Below, one piece after another: positions 52,645-64,000 of a stretch of DNA of 64,000 bases. The notes beneath the pieces were generated by a model, which was given only the letters and a program-made list of their open reading frames with translations, was not told the DNA's origin and did not search any database. Positions within the stretch are counted from its first letter, which is position 1. Each line of letters starts with the position of its first letter. The stretch is from assembly GCF_963259705.1 (NCBI RefSeq), contig NC_081842.1:185508349-185572348 (forward strand). The letters are read 5' to 3'. Position numbers and translations under genes: made by a program. This DNA is from Myotis daubentonii (Eukaryota; Chordata; Mammalia; Chiroptera; Vespertilionidae).

Positions 52645-52682
<38 letters not shown>
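52645..52682. repeat. (AAT)n microsatellite
   Basis: About twelve uninterrupted AAT triplets. Confidence 0.97.
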
Positions 52683-52683
<1 letters not shown>

Positions 52684-54044
52684 GGAAAACCCAAGCACAA
52701 AATAACTCATGCAGAAATGAATCCGTACAGTAGGAATGGAGGAGGGAAGCCATTTTTTAATTTTTATTTTTTTTAAAGTGACGGGCTTCTCAGGGAATGG
52801 CTACACCAAGCAAGGGTGGTCAGCCTCGCTACACGGAGCCAAGTACCTGGGGAGGTAACAATGAAGGAGGTTCCAGGAATGCACGTGAGAATCACAAAAT
52901 GTGAACACCTTCTAACGGGCCAGTTCTTTTGGACAATGGAAAATGAAACGTCATCTTGATGATCAGGAAACAGAATGAACCCATAATTTAAGTCACGCTC
53001 AATACATGCTCAGTACTCCATAATTTTCAATAAGAATGCCTATAGCATGTGACAGGGCTGTGCTGGTGGCAGAGAGGGGGGTCTACATGGTACCCTTTTC
53101 TGTCCCTCTTGAGAGTTAGTAAGACTTTCTAAGGCCTCCACTTGCCCACTCACATGCAGAAGAGGATGCTACCTCTTTCTTAACAAAAGGGATGAGGCCA
53201 TCATGTAGGAACTGAACTGTCCCAAACTGCTTCCTTCCCTTCCACCCACAAACTTATCCCTAATGCAGCTCCACACTATCCTCCTGGTTTAGAATGTATA
53301 GTCCACAAAATGCTGGAAAAAAAGCTTCCTTGGGTAATGAATGCTACGTATTAGCTATTAAGGTTTATAATGCACATTAACATAGACTCAGAGAAGGAGT
53401 GATAAAAAACCACACCCCTTTTTAAGTTGGTTCACTTCAGTCTCCCAAACTCATTTGGTCACAGAATCCCTTTTAAAAACATATTATCTATTACACATCT
53501 TTGGGAAAGACTTTTGGATGGGATTCCCAAATAAACATTATTCTTTGAAACAGGACTGAATATGTCTCAAGATTAATTACCCTAAAGTGGGGGAGGGGTC
53601 TGGGCCCCAACTCTGAGCTAGGATTCCTGAGATACCAGAGGGGCCAGCAGAAAACAAGGAGACCAAGCCAGAGAATATGTCTAAGGTCTCTTTTCACTGT
53701 GATAATCCAAGATTCTGTTCCTCAGAAGATGTCACATAGACATGCTTCTGGGATAATATATACAGGACAGAGATATATAGTGGGGAGGGTGTCAGACATC
53801 TGAGGAAATATTTATTACATGTCAGTATAAGTTGCACAAGTTTGGTTCTAGCTCATCTGTGTTAGTAATTAGCATGCAGTGAGCTCAAGGAGTTTCACTA
53901 GAAGAATCAAAGACCCAAGGAAAAAACAAACAACATTGTGTGTGGCTGTATGGACCCCCAAGCAAGAGCACACACATTTAGGTCACACATACAGGCACAC
54001 ACATGCACATGAGCTATAGTTAACTAACTAGGCATATAGCAGTG

Positions 54045-54240
54045 GAAGGCAGTGTATAGTGTTGCAGATTAAAATAGAGGCTTTGGAGTCAAATAAACAT
54101 GGATTCAACTTTGCTCTGCCACTTAGAAGCTGTGTGACCTTGAACAAGTTACTTAACCTTTCTGAGCCTGTATCCTCACCTGTAAATAAGGCTAATAGTA
54201 ACTGATCCTTACAGAGCTGCTGTATGAATTATATTACTCT
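54045..54240 (+). repeat. MIR SINE
   Basis: Near-consensus: agaggctttggagtcaaata, cttagaagctgtgtgacctt, gaacaagttacttaacctt, tctgagcctgtatcctcacc. Confidence 0.8.
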
Positions 54241-54244
54241 ACGT

Positions 54245-54440
54245 CAAGTGCTGTTCTGAATGTTTTAAATATATTGATGCTAATAATAATCCTATTAATA
54301 TCTTATTTTCTAAATAAGAAAATGGAGGCACACAGAGAATAAGAATTTGCCTGTTACATAGACAGTAAGTGGTGAAGCTGGGATGCAAATGCAGGCAGTC
54401 TAGCTCTTAATCACTAGGCTATCCTGCATACCGCAGTCCT
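54245..54440 (-). repeat. MIR SINE, inverted against the previous one
   Basis: Reverse MIR: aagtgctgttctgaatgttt, aataagaaaatggaggcaca, cagtaagtggtgaagctggg, agctcttaatcactaggcta. It adjoins the plus-strand MIR at 54045-54240. Confidence 0.7.
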
Positions 54441-55074
54441 GGATTAGAGTAGGTCCATGATATTCCCCTGGACGACACAGACACAAATACACAAACCCCT
54501 ACACCTTCTCTTCCTCTCTGGCTTTTAAAATGTGCTGTTTTCATCACTGGTTTACTATTACATGGTGCAGTTCAAATGGAAAGTGTGCAGACACCAGTTT
54601 CCCAAACACAAGGATCCTATCTGGCTGCTCAAGGAACGCAGGAACGAACCCATCCCTGAGAAATGTGGTTCATTCTGAACAATGACTCACAACCACTATC
54701 TTCACAAACAGCCTGCTAATTAAACTTTCTTATGAACTCTGCTAACTAATTTTTCCAATGCATGGAGGAAAAATCATTCATTATAGACCGGAATCCAAAA
54801 TCTAATATTAACGGCACAAGTAGGATCTGTGGCATTGTAATTTGATCAGCTTGAGCATTAATAACAGTTAGACACTGATGTCTGAGAGAGTTAATCAGCT
54901 TTTGCTGATTTGCGCATAGATAACTGAACAAAACATCTGGAAGGCAGGCCGTAAAGCAAAGCTAGCTTATCACAGGGTTGTGAGGGGGGGGGGCGGTGTT
55001 AGTATTTGCTTTACCCTCATAAATCCCCTGCTTACAATGTCCTATCTTCTGGGTGACCACTGTAATATCCTGAA

Positions 55075-55235
55075 TTGGTATAGCATTTAGCGACTTACCA
55101 ACACATTAGCAGCTCATCTGATGTCACAACACAGTAAGGTGGAAGAAGCCTGTGTTATTATCCCCATATTATACACAACCATCTGAAGCACAGAATTGTT
55201 TGGTCCACTTAAAGTCCCACAGCTACGGCCAGAAT
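55075..55235 (-). repeat. MIR fragment
   Basis: Reverse MIR core: ttatccccatattatacaca, tctgaagcacagaattg, aaagtcccacagctacggcc. Confidence 0.5.
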
Positions 55236-55539
55236 GAGAAATTGGTGGGTCCTTCCATTTTATCATGTTGCCACTCCTAAATGTGACCTGATTTTAAAAA
55301 CAATCTCAGAAATCATCCTGACATTTTCAAATACTGAACCAAAGGCTTTCATTTACAATCTTCCAGAACCACTAAAGCGGCTGTTCGTTATCACTGCAGC
55401 TATTTCTGAGGCTTACTGGAATGCATCCTACACAGCCACACTCACGACTCGGGATGAAACAGCAAGAATGCGGGGGACACTCCAGGAATGTTTCTTGTCC
55501 CAATTGGCAGCAGCGTGTGGTCAGACAGACATGGGCACA

Positions 55540-55680
55540 CAGGCAGCGTGGCCACTTGCCAGCTGTGTGACCTTGGATCAGTCACTTGAAACTCCAGGGG
55601 CCTTAGTTTCCTTACCTCTTGGGATGAAATGAGATAAACAGATGGCATCTAGCAGTGCTTAATAAATGCGAGTTCTCATT
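55540..55680 (+). repeat. MIR SINE fragment
   Basis: gccacttgccagctgtgtga, ccttggatcagtcacttg, ggccttagtttccttacctc and agtgcttaataaatgcgag. Confidence 0.7.
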
Positions 55681-58009
55681 CCACTTCCCTGCTTTCTCAT
55701 ATGCTGTCTCCTGATTCCTACTTGGAATCACATAATGGAGGACTGAATCAGGAAAAGAGATTCCATTTCCCTTTCCTTTCTTTATCCATTTGTTGGCCCA
55801 GGGGTAGGACCCTTGGTGGGAGGGGAGTGAGAAGGCTAAAAAGGGCTAATTCCAATGTAACCCTGATATCTGGGGGGCTAGCGAGCTGAATCCATGCCCG
55901 CCAGCTCAGTGTACATTCTTGATCACCTATAATTAAGTCACTACCTCCTTCCCAGATACTGGTCTTGCAGAACCTGTTACAGAGGCCATAAAACTGTGAA
56001 CAGTGCACTGCCCCGGAGGGAGGGCTATTAACACTGGCACCAGGCCAGACCATCAGATATGGCGTGGAGACCCCCAACACCTGGGGGGCTGTCTTGCAAG
56101 GCCCGCGAAAAGGACTGGAAGCGTAATCCATATTTGTGGGACAAAGACCTCAGGGAGATATAAAGAGAAGCCCCCTGCATGTTACTTTACTCAGATTTGG
56201 AAAGTTATTCCCTGAGTCCACTGGTGTAAATAAAAAGTGTCCCTCCTTTTCTTTTAAAGCATTGCTTGGTTTTCTTTGGTCTTCTGCAACAGGGGAAGGA
56301 GTTATGAGACAGAAGGGGGCTCTTATAGGTTGCTTTAATTTACAAGTGCCCTCACAAGTACCACCCTGAGAAGGTAAGGTAAGGATTTATCTTCTTACTG
56401 AATATTGAGAGGATGGAAATCCAAGGGGATAAAGTGTCTTAGGCAAAACCACCTGTTAAGTGTGTATCTGAGTGAAGGCTGGGGGATGGGCAGGACTTCA
56501 TTAAAGTCTGTCTCAGTTCTGGTTGGTTCATTGCACTGTGTCTGGTATTTCTGACAAGGAAGCGTTTGGATGGTTATGTGTGTTTCAGGGTGAGGAGCAT
56601 ACTGGGAAGAGAAGAAATGGCTGAGGACGAGTTCCAGTTTCCAAGGTCAGGTCGAGGAAGTAAGGGGGACATTCAATTTTCCTGTGTGTTGTCGGGCTCG
56701 GGGTCCTGGGTTGTGGGGAGCCTGCCAGAACTCCCTGCAGGAACCTTCGCCAGGAAGATGGAGGCAGAGGACTGAAGTTTCAGTGTGCCCAACCTCAGGG
56801 TTTGAGGACTGAAGAGTCTAGGAGCCAGGAACACCTCAGCTCAAGGCAGCAGGCGAGAAAGCCCCTTTAAAACACCTCCTCTGGCCCCTGCTGACACAGG
56901 TGTCCATGAAACAGGAACTCCGCCAAGGCAGCTTCTCTGTGTCTGCCTGCTCTGGCCATGAAAATCAAGTCACTCAAACCAACAGGAGTTCAAGCAAGAA
57001 AATGAGCAAAGGAAAACACTACGCCTGTGATCTCAGGCTTCACATCTCATCTCTATTACAGCTGGCGACTCTCTCCACAGTTGTGCGTGTGGTGGGAACA
57101 GGGGTGGGGCTGGGATCCCGGTTACCGCTTGAGAATGGGCTCAAGTTGTCAGCATACAGTTTTCCTTAATATAATGAACACTCAGGCTAGGTGGTCTGTT
57201 ACTTCTCAGAGAAGTTACCTCGCCACATTTAATTTACAAATTTTCCTTCTTGGTTTCCTCTTACCATTCTACACTCATTTCCTAGTTCTGCCTTGTTTTG
57301 AAAAGAAAAATCTATGGGTATTTTAGTTTTACCTCTTTTCCATATTATCTTATAAGCCATTGGAAATCCTTTTTGGATCAAATGGCATAAAGTAAGAAGG
57401 CAGAAAGAGAGGGCAGGACAAAAGAGAAGCAAAGCAAAGAAAAAAAAACAAGGACAAGGAAAATAAGAAGCCAAGTGCTCTTGACTCAAGTCTTCTTTGG
57501 GCTACACTGGCCTCATTTTTAAAGTGAGTACAGATATTGCCTCTCTTGGCTATTGCAATAGGGTCAAAGGAAGTACTAAATCTAAAAGCCTTTGAAAATA
57601 AACAGGAAGGAAAAATACTGGAGGTTATTGAGTATACATTTTATGCTCAGACCACCAATAAGATGATTTAATTTGATTCACGATGTTTGTGAGGAGAAGT
57701 TTCTTAGCGGCCATAGAAATTAGAGTAATTAACCTAACTGGGCTGTGTCCACTTAATGTGGATGGGGTCTCGCATCTCACCAGATATCCAACTACAAAAC
57801 AAGGGCCAAGCAGAAAACCAAACTTTTAAGTCAGCGAGAAACTGAAGTGTAGGTGGAAAGTCACTGAGAGAACATGTATCTGACCTCAGTGAGATAGACA
57901 ATGATTCTCAACTCACAGATGCCATGGGAAGTCTGAATATTGCCCAGCTCCTTCTGTGTTAGGTCAGGTTATTTACTTAGCAAATTTATTTATTCTGTGT
58001 TAGGTCAGC

Positions 58010-58140
58010 TTATCAGGAGACTTGGGTTCAAATCTCTGCCCCACTACTTATTAGCTGTGACCGTAGATAAACACTTAACCTCTCTGAGTTTCAGTTATTT
58101 CAACATAAAGAGAGTACCTACCCACAGAGTAGTCCTTACT
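58010..58140 (+). repeat. MIR SINE fragment
   Basis: acttgggttcaaatctctg, tacttattagctgtgaccg, aaacacttaacctctctgag and tttcagttatttcaac. A short duplication (ttctgtgttaggtca at 57952 and 57993) lies just before it. Confidence 0.65.
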
Positions 58141-58334
58141 GTTCTATTCACTATCCCTTGCAGATGTCTCTGAAGCTTGGCTCAGCTACTTCCTCTACAT
58201 GGACCTGTCTCCTACGATCTACTCTTTACCAAGTTCAAGGCTCACTCCTATCTGACACTTGTTCCAAGAACCCCAGCCCACGGCCATCTTTTTCTCCTTT
58301 GAACACGTATAGCTGATGTCTTCATCTTCATTCA

Positions 58335-58535
58335 GCAGAGGCAGAGTGGTAAGGTAACAGAAAGACCATGGCTTTGCAGTCAGACAGATCTAGCCCCACT
58401 GTTCAGCTAACTGATTCTAAGTCTTGCCTTCCTTATCTGTAAAATTGAGATGATACTACTGATCATACATAACTGATATAAAGCTTCAGTGAGGTAACAT
58501 ATATAGCTGACACATAGTAGGCATCCCATCAAACC
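58335..58535 (+). repeat. MIR SINE
   Basis: Order: agagtggtaaggtaacagaa, tttgcagtcagacagatct, ttccttatctgtaaaattga, agcttcagtgaggtaaca and gacacatagtaggcatccca. Confidence 0.7.
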
Positions 58536-60164
58536 TCCAACTTCGCTGTATTGTTAGAGCACTTTTGTGTTATCTTTCCAATGAAATGTAAGAGCCAGGG
58601 TCAGGAGGGTGAGTTTGGGCCGAGGTGAAAAACAAAACAAAAATGCCCATAAAACAGCAAAGTGGATGTGTAAGTGATATGCATTATGAGCAGGCTCCCT
58701 GCCCCATCCAGACCTGCAGGCTGCTGGAGGGCCCGTAATTTGTCCTGGCTTCCCTGACTCATAGCCTCTTTAGCAGCAACACGTGGGCACAAACTATGTC
58801 TTAACCTCTTGGCTTCCTTACAGACCCAGATACAGAATTTCAGAGAAGAGAAGGAAATAACGTTTGGTCTGAGAAGAACAGACACCAAATAAATACTGTT
58901 GGCTGATTGAAAATGTTCTGCAAAGGTAAAAGCCTTATGCAAATGTATGGTCTCGATCTGAATTTTATCTTCCCTCCAAACTAGAAAAACCTTCTTCTAT
59001 CAAAGCTCCATTTGGGGACTGTAGAGTAAGCGAAAAGGCAACTTAAAGATCTTTAGTTCTTGTAAGGAATAGAGACATACAGAGCTCATCAGCTAAAAGC
59101 ACTCAGAGAGATGGGGAATGGGGGTGGGGGAGCAGACTGAAAAAGGAAATCACCACTACCACACCTCCCAGAAGACAAAAGAAATGTGAATTTCCCATTA
59201 ACACATTTCAGAAAGGCTTTCTTCCTACCCTGCAGCTGATGAATTATATTTTTGGATAATGTGTGGAAATTTCAGTTTGACATTACCTTCCTGCTTAGTT
59301 CCTAGTCTCAATCAACCAGGTCATTTTACAGAGAGGAGGGGAGCGAGCAAGTGAGCATGTGTGGGAGTGTGTGTGTATGTGTTGGGGGAAGGAAGGGAGG
59401 CTGGTGAACAGGGAATTGGGCTTACGAACCAAACCGTCAGCTAAAGTACAGAAATAGAAAAGCCTTAAAATACCCAGGCCTGATTCACATCCTAGGTAAA
59501 AATCCTTTGAGACATCTCTCCTGGTTATCTGAGTTTGGAAGCAGGGCAGGATCGTCTGATTTGAAAGGGAGGATGAAGAGGGCTGTAGCCAGGGGGCAAA
59601 AGGAAACCATACCTGACTATTGCCATCCTTGGGGGTGGGGTGGGGGAATTGTGTCAACAGAAGCAGAATGTATCTGTATAAACTCTAAACTTCATAGCTT
59701 TACTCAATTTCCAACCTGTCCTAATTAGAAAGGATTGGGCGTCTATGATTGCCTTTGATGGGTGTGTAAAAGACACAATGATTATGGTTTACTGTTTGCA
59801 CGTAACCTGACATTTTCCAAATTCCCCTTAATAAGGCAGATTTCTGTTTCTCCATTTTGTAATCCCATTTGGCCGCCAAATCCTCTCCACACTTAAAAAT
59901 TTTCATTCACCTTCAACAATGTATCTCCTCAAGTCAACAAATTGAAATTATTTCACTCTTCTTTGTGAAATACATATAAGATAACTGGAGAGAGGTGATA
60001 GATAAAATGACAAATGCAAACATGCCTGATTTTCCTCTGAATTTGGGAGACACATTGCACTGTACCAAGCATATTTGTAAAATCAGCAGCAAAATGTACT
60101 GATAAATGCTACTATTTCCTCTAGCCTTCCTATCACTAATAAATATCCCTCTGATGTGCATGAG

Positions 60165-60935
60165 TCTGTCTCTGTTTTGTTTTGTTCTGTTCATTTGCTT
60201 TGTTTTTTAGATTCCACCTGTAAGTGAAATCATGCGGTATTTGTCTTTCTTTGTGTGACTTATTTCACTTAGCATAATATTCTCCAAGTCAATCTACGCT
60301 GTTGCAAATGGTAAGATTTCATTCTCTTTATGGCTGAGTAATATTCCATTGTATATATGTACCGTAGCTTTTTTATCCATTAATCTATCAGCGGAGTCTT
60401 AAATGAAGACAGGTTGCTTCCATAGCTCGGCTATTGTAAATAATGCTGGAATGAACATAGGGGTGGCATGTATTTTTTCTGAATTAGTTTTTTTCATTTT
60501 CTTCATATATATACCCGGAAGTGGAAGGGTCATATGGTTGTTCCATTTTTAATTTTTTGGGGAAACTCCATTCTATTTTCCATAGTGGCTGTACCAATCT
60601 GCATCCTAGCAAAGTGCACAGGGGTTCCCCTTCTCCACATCCTCACCAGCACTTATTACTTGTTGTCTTTTTTTATAATGTCCATTCTGACAGGTGTGAG
60701 GTGGTATCTCATTGTGGTTTTGATTTGCATTTCCCTAATGATCAGTGATGTTGAACATCTTTCCATGTGTCTGTTGGCCATCTATCTATATGTCTTCTTT
60801 GGGGAAATGTTTATTTGAGGTCCCCTGCTCATTTTGCAAATTGGTTTTAAAAATATTGAGTTGTATGAATTCCTTATATATTTTAGATATCAACTCCTTC
60901 TTGAATATATTGTTTGCACCAATATAATTATTTAA
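60165..60935 (-). mobile_element. Old LINE-1 3' portion (ORF2 end and 3' UTR)
   Basis: Antisense of an older L1 class: tttagattccacctgtaagt, gagtaatattccattgtata, attgtaaataatgctggaat, ttctccacatcctcaccagc, and gtatctcattgtggttttga. Reverse-strand translation gives broken ORF2 pieces near 60786-60930. It is more diverged than the L1 at 1-4124. Confidence 0.85.
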
Positions 60936-62925
60936 ATGAGCTACTCTTTTTAAAGCATTTAATACAGTGCGCTCAGAACACCCATAAGGCACACAAAAAC
61001 CTACGAAAGCTGTTGTATGTTGTCATTTTTCTTTTTCTTTGCTATGTGCTGTAAGAAATTATGCCAATAAACTCACCTTAGGGCTGAATGAACATTTCAG
61101 GAGTGAATTCAAAGCACTTATGTATTTCAGGATTTTTCAGAGCCTTTTATTGTTTATAATGTTATCTCAGAAATAAACTCAATCAAATTCCCATAATGTC
61201 CCTATTTAACAGTGAATGAGGTAACATAAAGTGATCCACAACCCTCACTCTCCTGTCCCTCTTCAGCCCGAGAGACTGTATTCCATGTGCCTCTTGGCCT
61301 CATTTCTGTAACAGACCTCCCCTCCCCTCACATGCTGTTGTCCATGTCCCACATCTCATCTACTGAGAGGGACACACGGAATTATTAGCACTTTCCAAAA
61401 AAGAACGGAAGTTACCCAGTGTCACTGACTCAAAACTGACTTGGTTCCTTTAATTAGAGATGTGATTCCCGATACAAAGGCAGTGACTATGTATTCACCT
61501 GGCTGTCCACAGCAGTGAAGTGTCTTTTTCTGGGGCCTTATTCTGCCTTTTCCACTGAGTGAGAACATTAACAAAGCCAAAGATGTATTATAAAGGAAGA
61601 AATGAGGAGATGGATTAGAGGTGGGGTTTAGGAAATGTTATCTTTGCTGGTTGGGCTGCAACTTCGGACCAACTTAATGTGGGGGTATGCTTAACTTCAC
61701 CTGGCGATGCTGCTTCCTGTTAGACTGCTGCTTCCAACGACATGTCCTGGCTTCACTTCCTTTGTCCAAATCACAGGAGAATAAAAAGGCTGCTGTTCTG
61801 AGGCTGGAATTTTAGCTCAATTCCTTTGCTTTTCCCCCCCTACCTAAGTCTGAATCATATCTTTCAAAGCTTCTCCCATAGCTCCAGCTAACACAGACCT
61901 CACCCTTTCTCAACCATCCACAGCCCTGATAGTCTGCTTCATATTCCAGCCACTACATATATTCAGTTTTGTAATCAATAATGTTCAGTTTCATCCACCC
62001 TGTCCTCAAAACTCCCTGCAGAACTCTCACTTGCCTGAAATGGATAGAAAACTACTCTTAAAAACTAAACTTCATGGGTACAGGAAGAGTGACATTAAGT
62101 AAAAATAGAATTCTTTTTTTATCTCTGTGATGCAAATAAACACAAACTCTGATGGGCAGGTCAAAACCGTTTGTTACTGTACACTAATTTATATCTGGGG
62201 ATTTTTCTGTTACTTTTTTCTCCTTTCTCTCTTGGTTTTGGAGCGGGGTGATAGCAAGATAGACAATTATCAAAATGCAATTCAGCATTCCAGCTCTGCT
62301 GGCTTTGAGACATACTCTGAGCCACCTCACTCTATCCTGGCTAAGCCATACGTTTCCTCCCCTAAAACACTGATCATCTAGGAACCTGGATTCAGTAACG
62401 CAATCTTAAAGCTTGAAGAAACAGAGAGACAACCAAATAAAAAATAAGAAACAAATTCAATTCTCTCCAGTCCAAGGGAATAGTATAATTCCACCGAAGG
62501 TTTTGGTGCTCTTTGCCTGAGTTTCTAGGTTGCACTAGTCCTTGCTGACCACAGTCCACCTCCCTTTCTCTCCAGCAGCAGAGGCTGCAGGTGGATGAAG
62601 GGGGAAAAGAAAGGACACGGCTTCCAGGGTTATCACAGGTCCATGGCTACACACAAAAGCAACTTGGGACATACGTTTTCTCTGCCCGGTATCTAGATTA
62701 TCTTGATAAGTGTCCTTTCCCAATTGAAAAAAGAAGAAAATCTAGTATCTCTAAGAAGATAAATAATAGAGATGTCCAAAAGCACTGTAAAGAAATCTTA
62801 AACCTGGCACTTTCAGTAAATTTGCCTTTACTCTGAAGGCTGACGTGTGTTCTCAGAGGAAGATAAATATTATTATCTTTGCCTCCCGTTATACACAAGA
62901 GTCTTACTTAAAAAAAAAAGTACTT

Positions 62926-63148
62926 GCCCTAACTGGTTTGGCTCAGTGGATAGAGCGTCGGCCTGCGGACTGAAGGGTCCCAGGTTCGATTCCGGTCAAG
63001 GGCATGTACCTTGGTTGCGGACACATCCCCAGTTGGGGGGGGGGGGTGTGCAGGAGGCAGCTGATTGATGTTTCTCTCTCATCGATATTTCTAACTCTCT
63101 ATCCCTCTCCCTTCCTCTCTGTAAAAAATCAATGGAATATATTTAAAA
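62926..63148 (+). mobile_element. Ves-type SINE, young, with target-site duplication
   Basis: Close to the Ves consensus: ccctaactggtttggctcag, gatagagcgtcggcctgcgg, caggttcgattccggtcaag, then a 13-G run inside the body, ctgattgatgtttctctctc and an A-tail. Duplication AAAAAAAAAGTACTT at 62911-62925 and 63149-63163, a typical L1-endonuclease A-rich target. Confidence 0.93.
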
Positions 63149-63369
63149 AAAAAAAAAGTACTTAAAGCCACAGTGCATACTAGGTAGACTCTCCAGAGGA
63201 TGGCCAGCAACCACTACTCAGAGGAACCCAATACTTCATCGGTTATGGGATGAGCATTAGCCAGAGACCTTCACTTAGCCTAGGCAGGGGCACCCTGCAC
63301 ATGCTTCCAGATAAGATCATGCTTTTGGAAACTGGGGGTAACTCCCAGTTCCACCATCTGCTAATAACT

Positions 63370-63515
63370 AGGATGCCTGGTTCCATTACTTACCCCTCAC
63401 TAAGGTTCAGTATCCTCATCTAAGGAAATGGAGGTTGTTCTCAGTGTTAAATGAAATAAGGTATGTCCAGGGCTTAGTAAGTACCTGGACTAGAGTAAGT
63501 ACCTGATGAATGAAA
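63370..63515 (+). repeat. MIR fragment
   Basis: aaggttcagtatcctcatct, aaatgaaataaggtatgtcc and agggcttagtaagtacctgg. Diverged. Confidence 0.45.
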
Positions 63516-63626
63516 GCAATTATGTCCTCAGTACCACAACACTTAAGTCCATGCCCAGACTTCCCTTCTGTGTTCTCAAATGGAAAAAAAACATTGACAA
63601 TCACAGCAAGGAGTGAATCCAGCCTT

Positions 63627-63676
63627 CTCTCTCTCTCTCCTCTCTCAATATCTATTCTTTCTTTCTATCTATCTAA

Positions 63677-63728
<52 letters not shown>

Positions 63729-63735
63729 ATCTACC
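63627..63735. repeat. (TC)n and (TATC)n microsatellites
   Basis: CT-rich run at 63627-63650, then TTTC and a long TATC tetranucleotide array (about 63669-63729), interrupted once by taatatc. Confidence 0.95.
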
Positions 63736-64000
63736 TATCTTAGAACCTTCTAAGGGGGAATCTATTATAGTCTCTTAGAGAGTGGTTTGGGCTTGAAACA
63801 CTTAATCTTAAATTCTTACCTCTTTGCCACCTCCCATCCCCCAATCCTCTCACTGGATATTTAGAACTCCTTATAAACTTCACAGGATCGAGATGCATTG
63901 AGATCTGTAGGAGGTGTTGAAGGAAAAGGGGGACTGGGATGTTAAAAATCAGGGCAACAAAAATACCTATGATGTCATTTATCCTGACTTCTGAACCAAC

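Noticed and set aside
57001..57030. cctgtgatctcagg, briefly considered as the donor end of the missing RRM1 first-half exon
   Set aside because: The adjoining sequence does not encode any part of RRM1 (no LIVNYLPQ-type RNP2 text), so the exon is judged absent from the window.
60521..60930. Several open frames of 60-94 codons
   Set aside because: Sense and antisense remnants of an old L1 ORF2 end, broken and not functional.
62926..63010. tRNA-like sequence with A and B boxes (also at the heads of the other Ves copies)
   Set aside because: These are the tRNA-derived heads of Ves SINEs; no complete cloverleaf with CCA-ready acceptor stem is expected.

Overview
This is nuclear DNA from a mammal, and most likely a vespertilionid (vesper) bat. 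The lineage call rests on three kinds of transposon found together: Ves-type tRNA-derived SINEs (seven with clear target-site duplications), two HeliBat-like Helitron ends (TC...CTAG-type termini, hairpin near the 3' end, insertion between A and T), and SPIN-type hAT elements with 8-bp duplications. Older mammal-wide repeats (MIR, L2, MER5A-like, Tigger-like, old L1 3' ends) form the background. The species cannot be named from sequence alone.

The only host gene I can support is ELAVL4 (HuD, a neuronal RNA-binding protein) on the minus strand. The window holds its 3' half: five coding exons at 40371-40474, 23543-23696, 21384-21609, 19736-19774 and 17197-17566, followed by an AT-rich 3' UTR of about 2.6 kb down to roughly 14,550. 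All splice sites are GT/AG and all phases join. Together they encode the second half of RRM1, all of RRM2, the alternatively spliced hinge and all of RRM3. The first exons and the first half of RRM1 lie beyond 64,000, so 40475-64000 is one unfinished intron.

Layout. 1-4124: the 3' part of a LINE-1 on the plus strand with an uninterrupted ORF2, inserted into an older Ves SINE (4125-4270). 4271-14550: intergenic DNA downstream of ELAVL4 with L2, nested Tigger-like, MIR and Ves copies. 14550-17566: ELAVL4 terminal exon. 17567-23542: compact exon cluster with short introns, holding a possible unannotated exon near 19517 and a seven-copy 41-bp minisatellite at 22449-22735. 23697-40370: a 16.7-kb intron with Ves, SPIN, MIR and L2 copies. 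40475-64000: further intron with two Helitrons, one SPIN, two Ves copies and old L1 fragments.

No new multi-gene system was found. The points most worth checking are a candidate stop-containing exon in the hinge region, a perfect miR-375 8-mer just after the ELAVL4 stop codon, a CT microsatellite beside the 3' splice site of the RRM1 exon, the intact L1 ORF2 with an unusual endonuclease residue and a double A-tail, and the SPIN and Helitron insertions.
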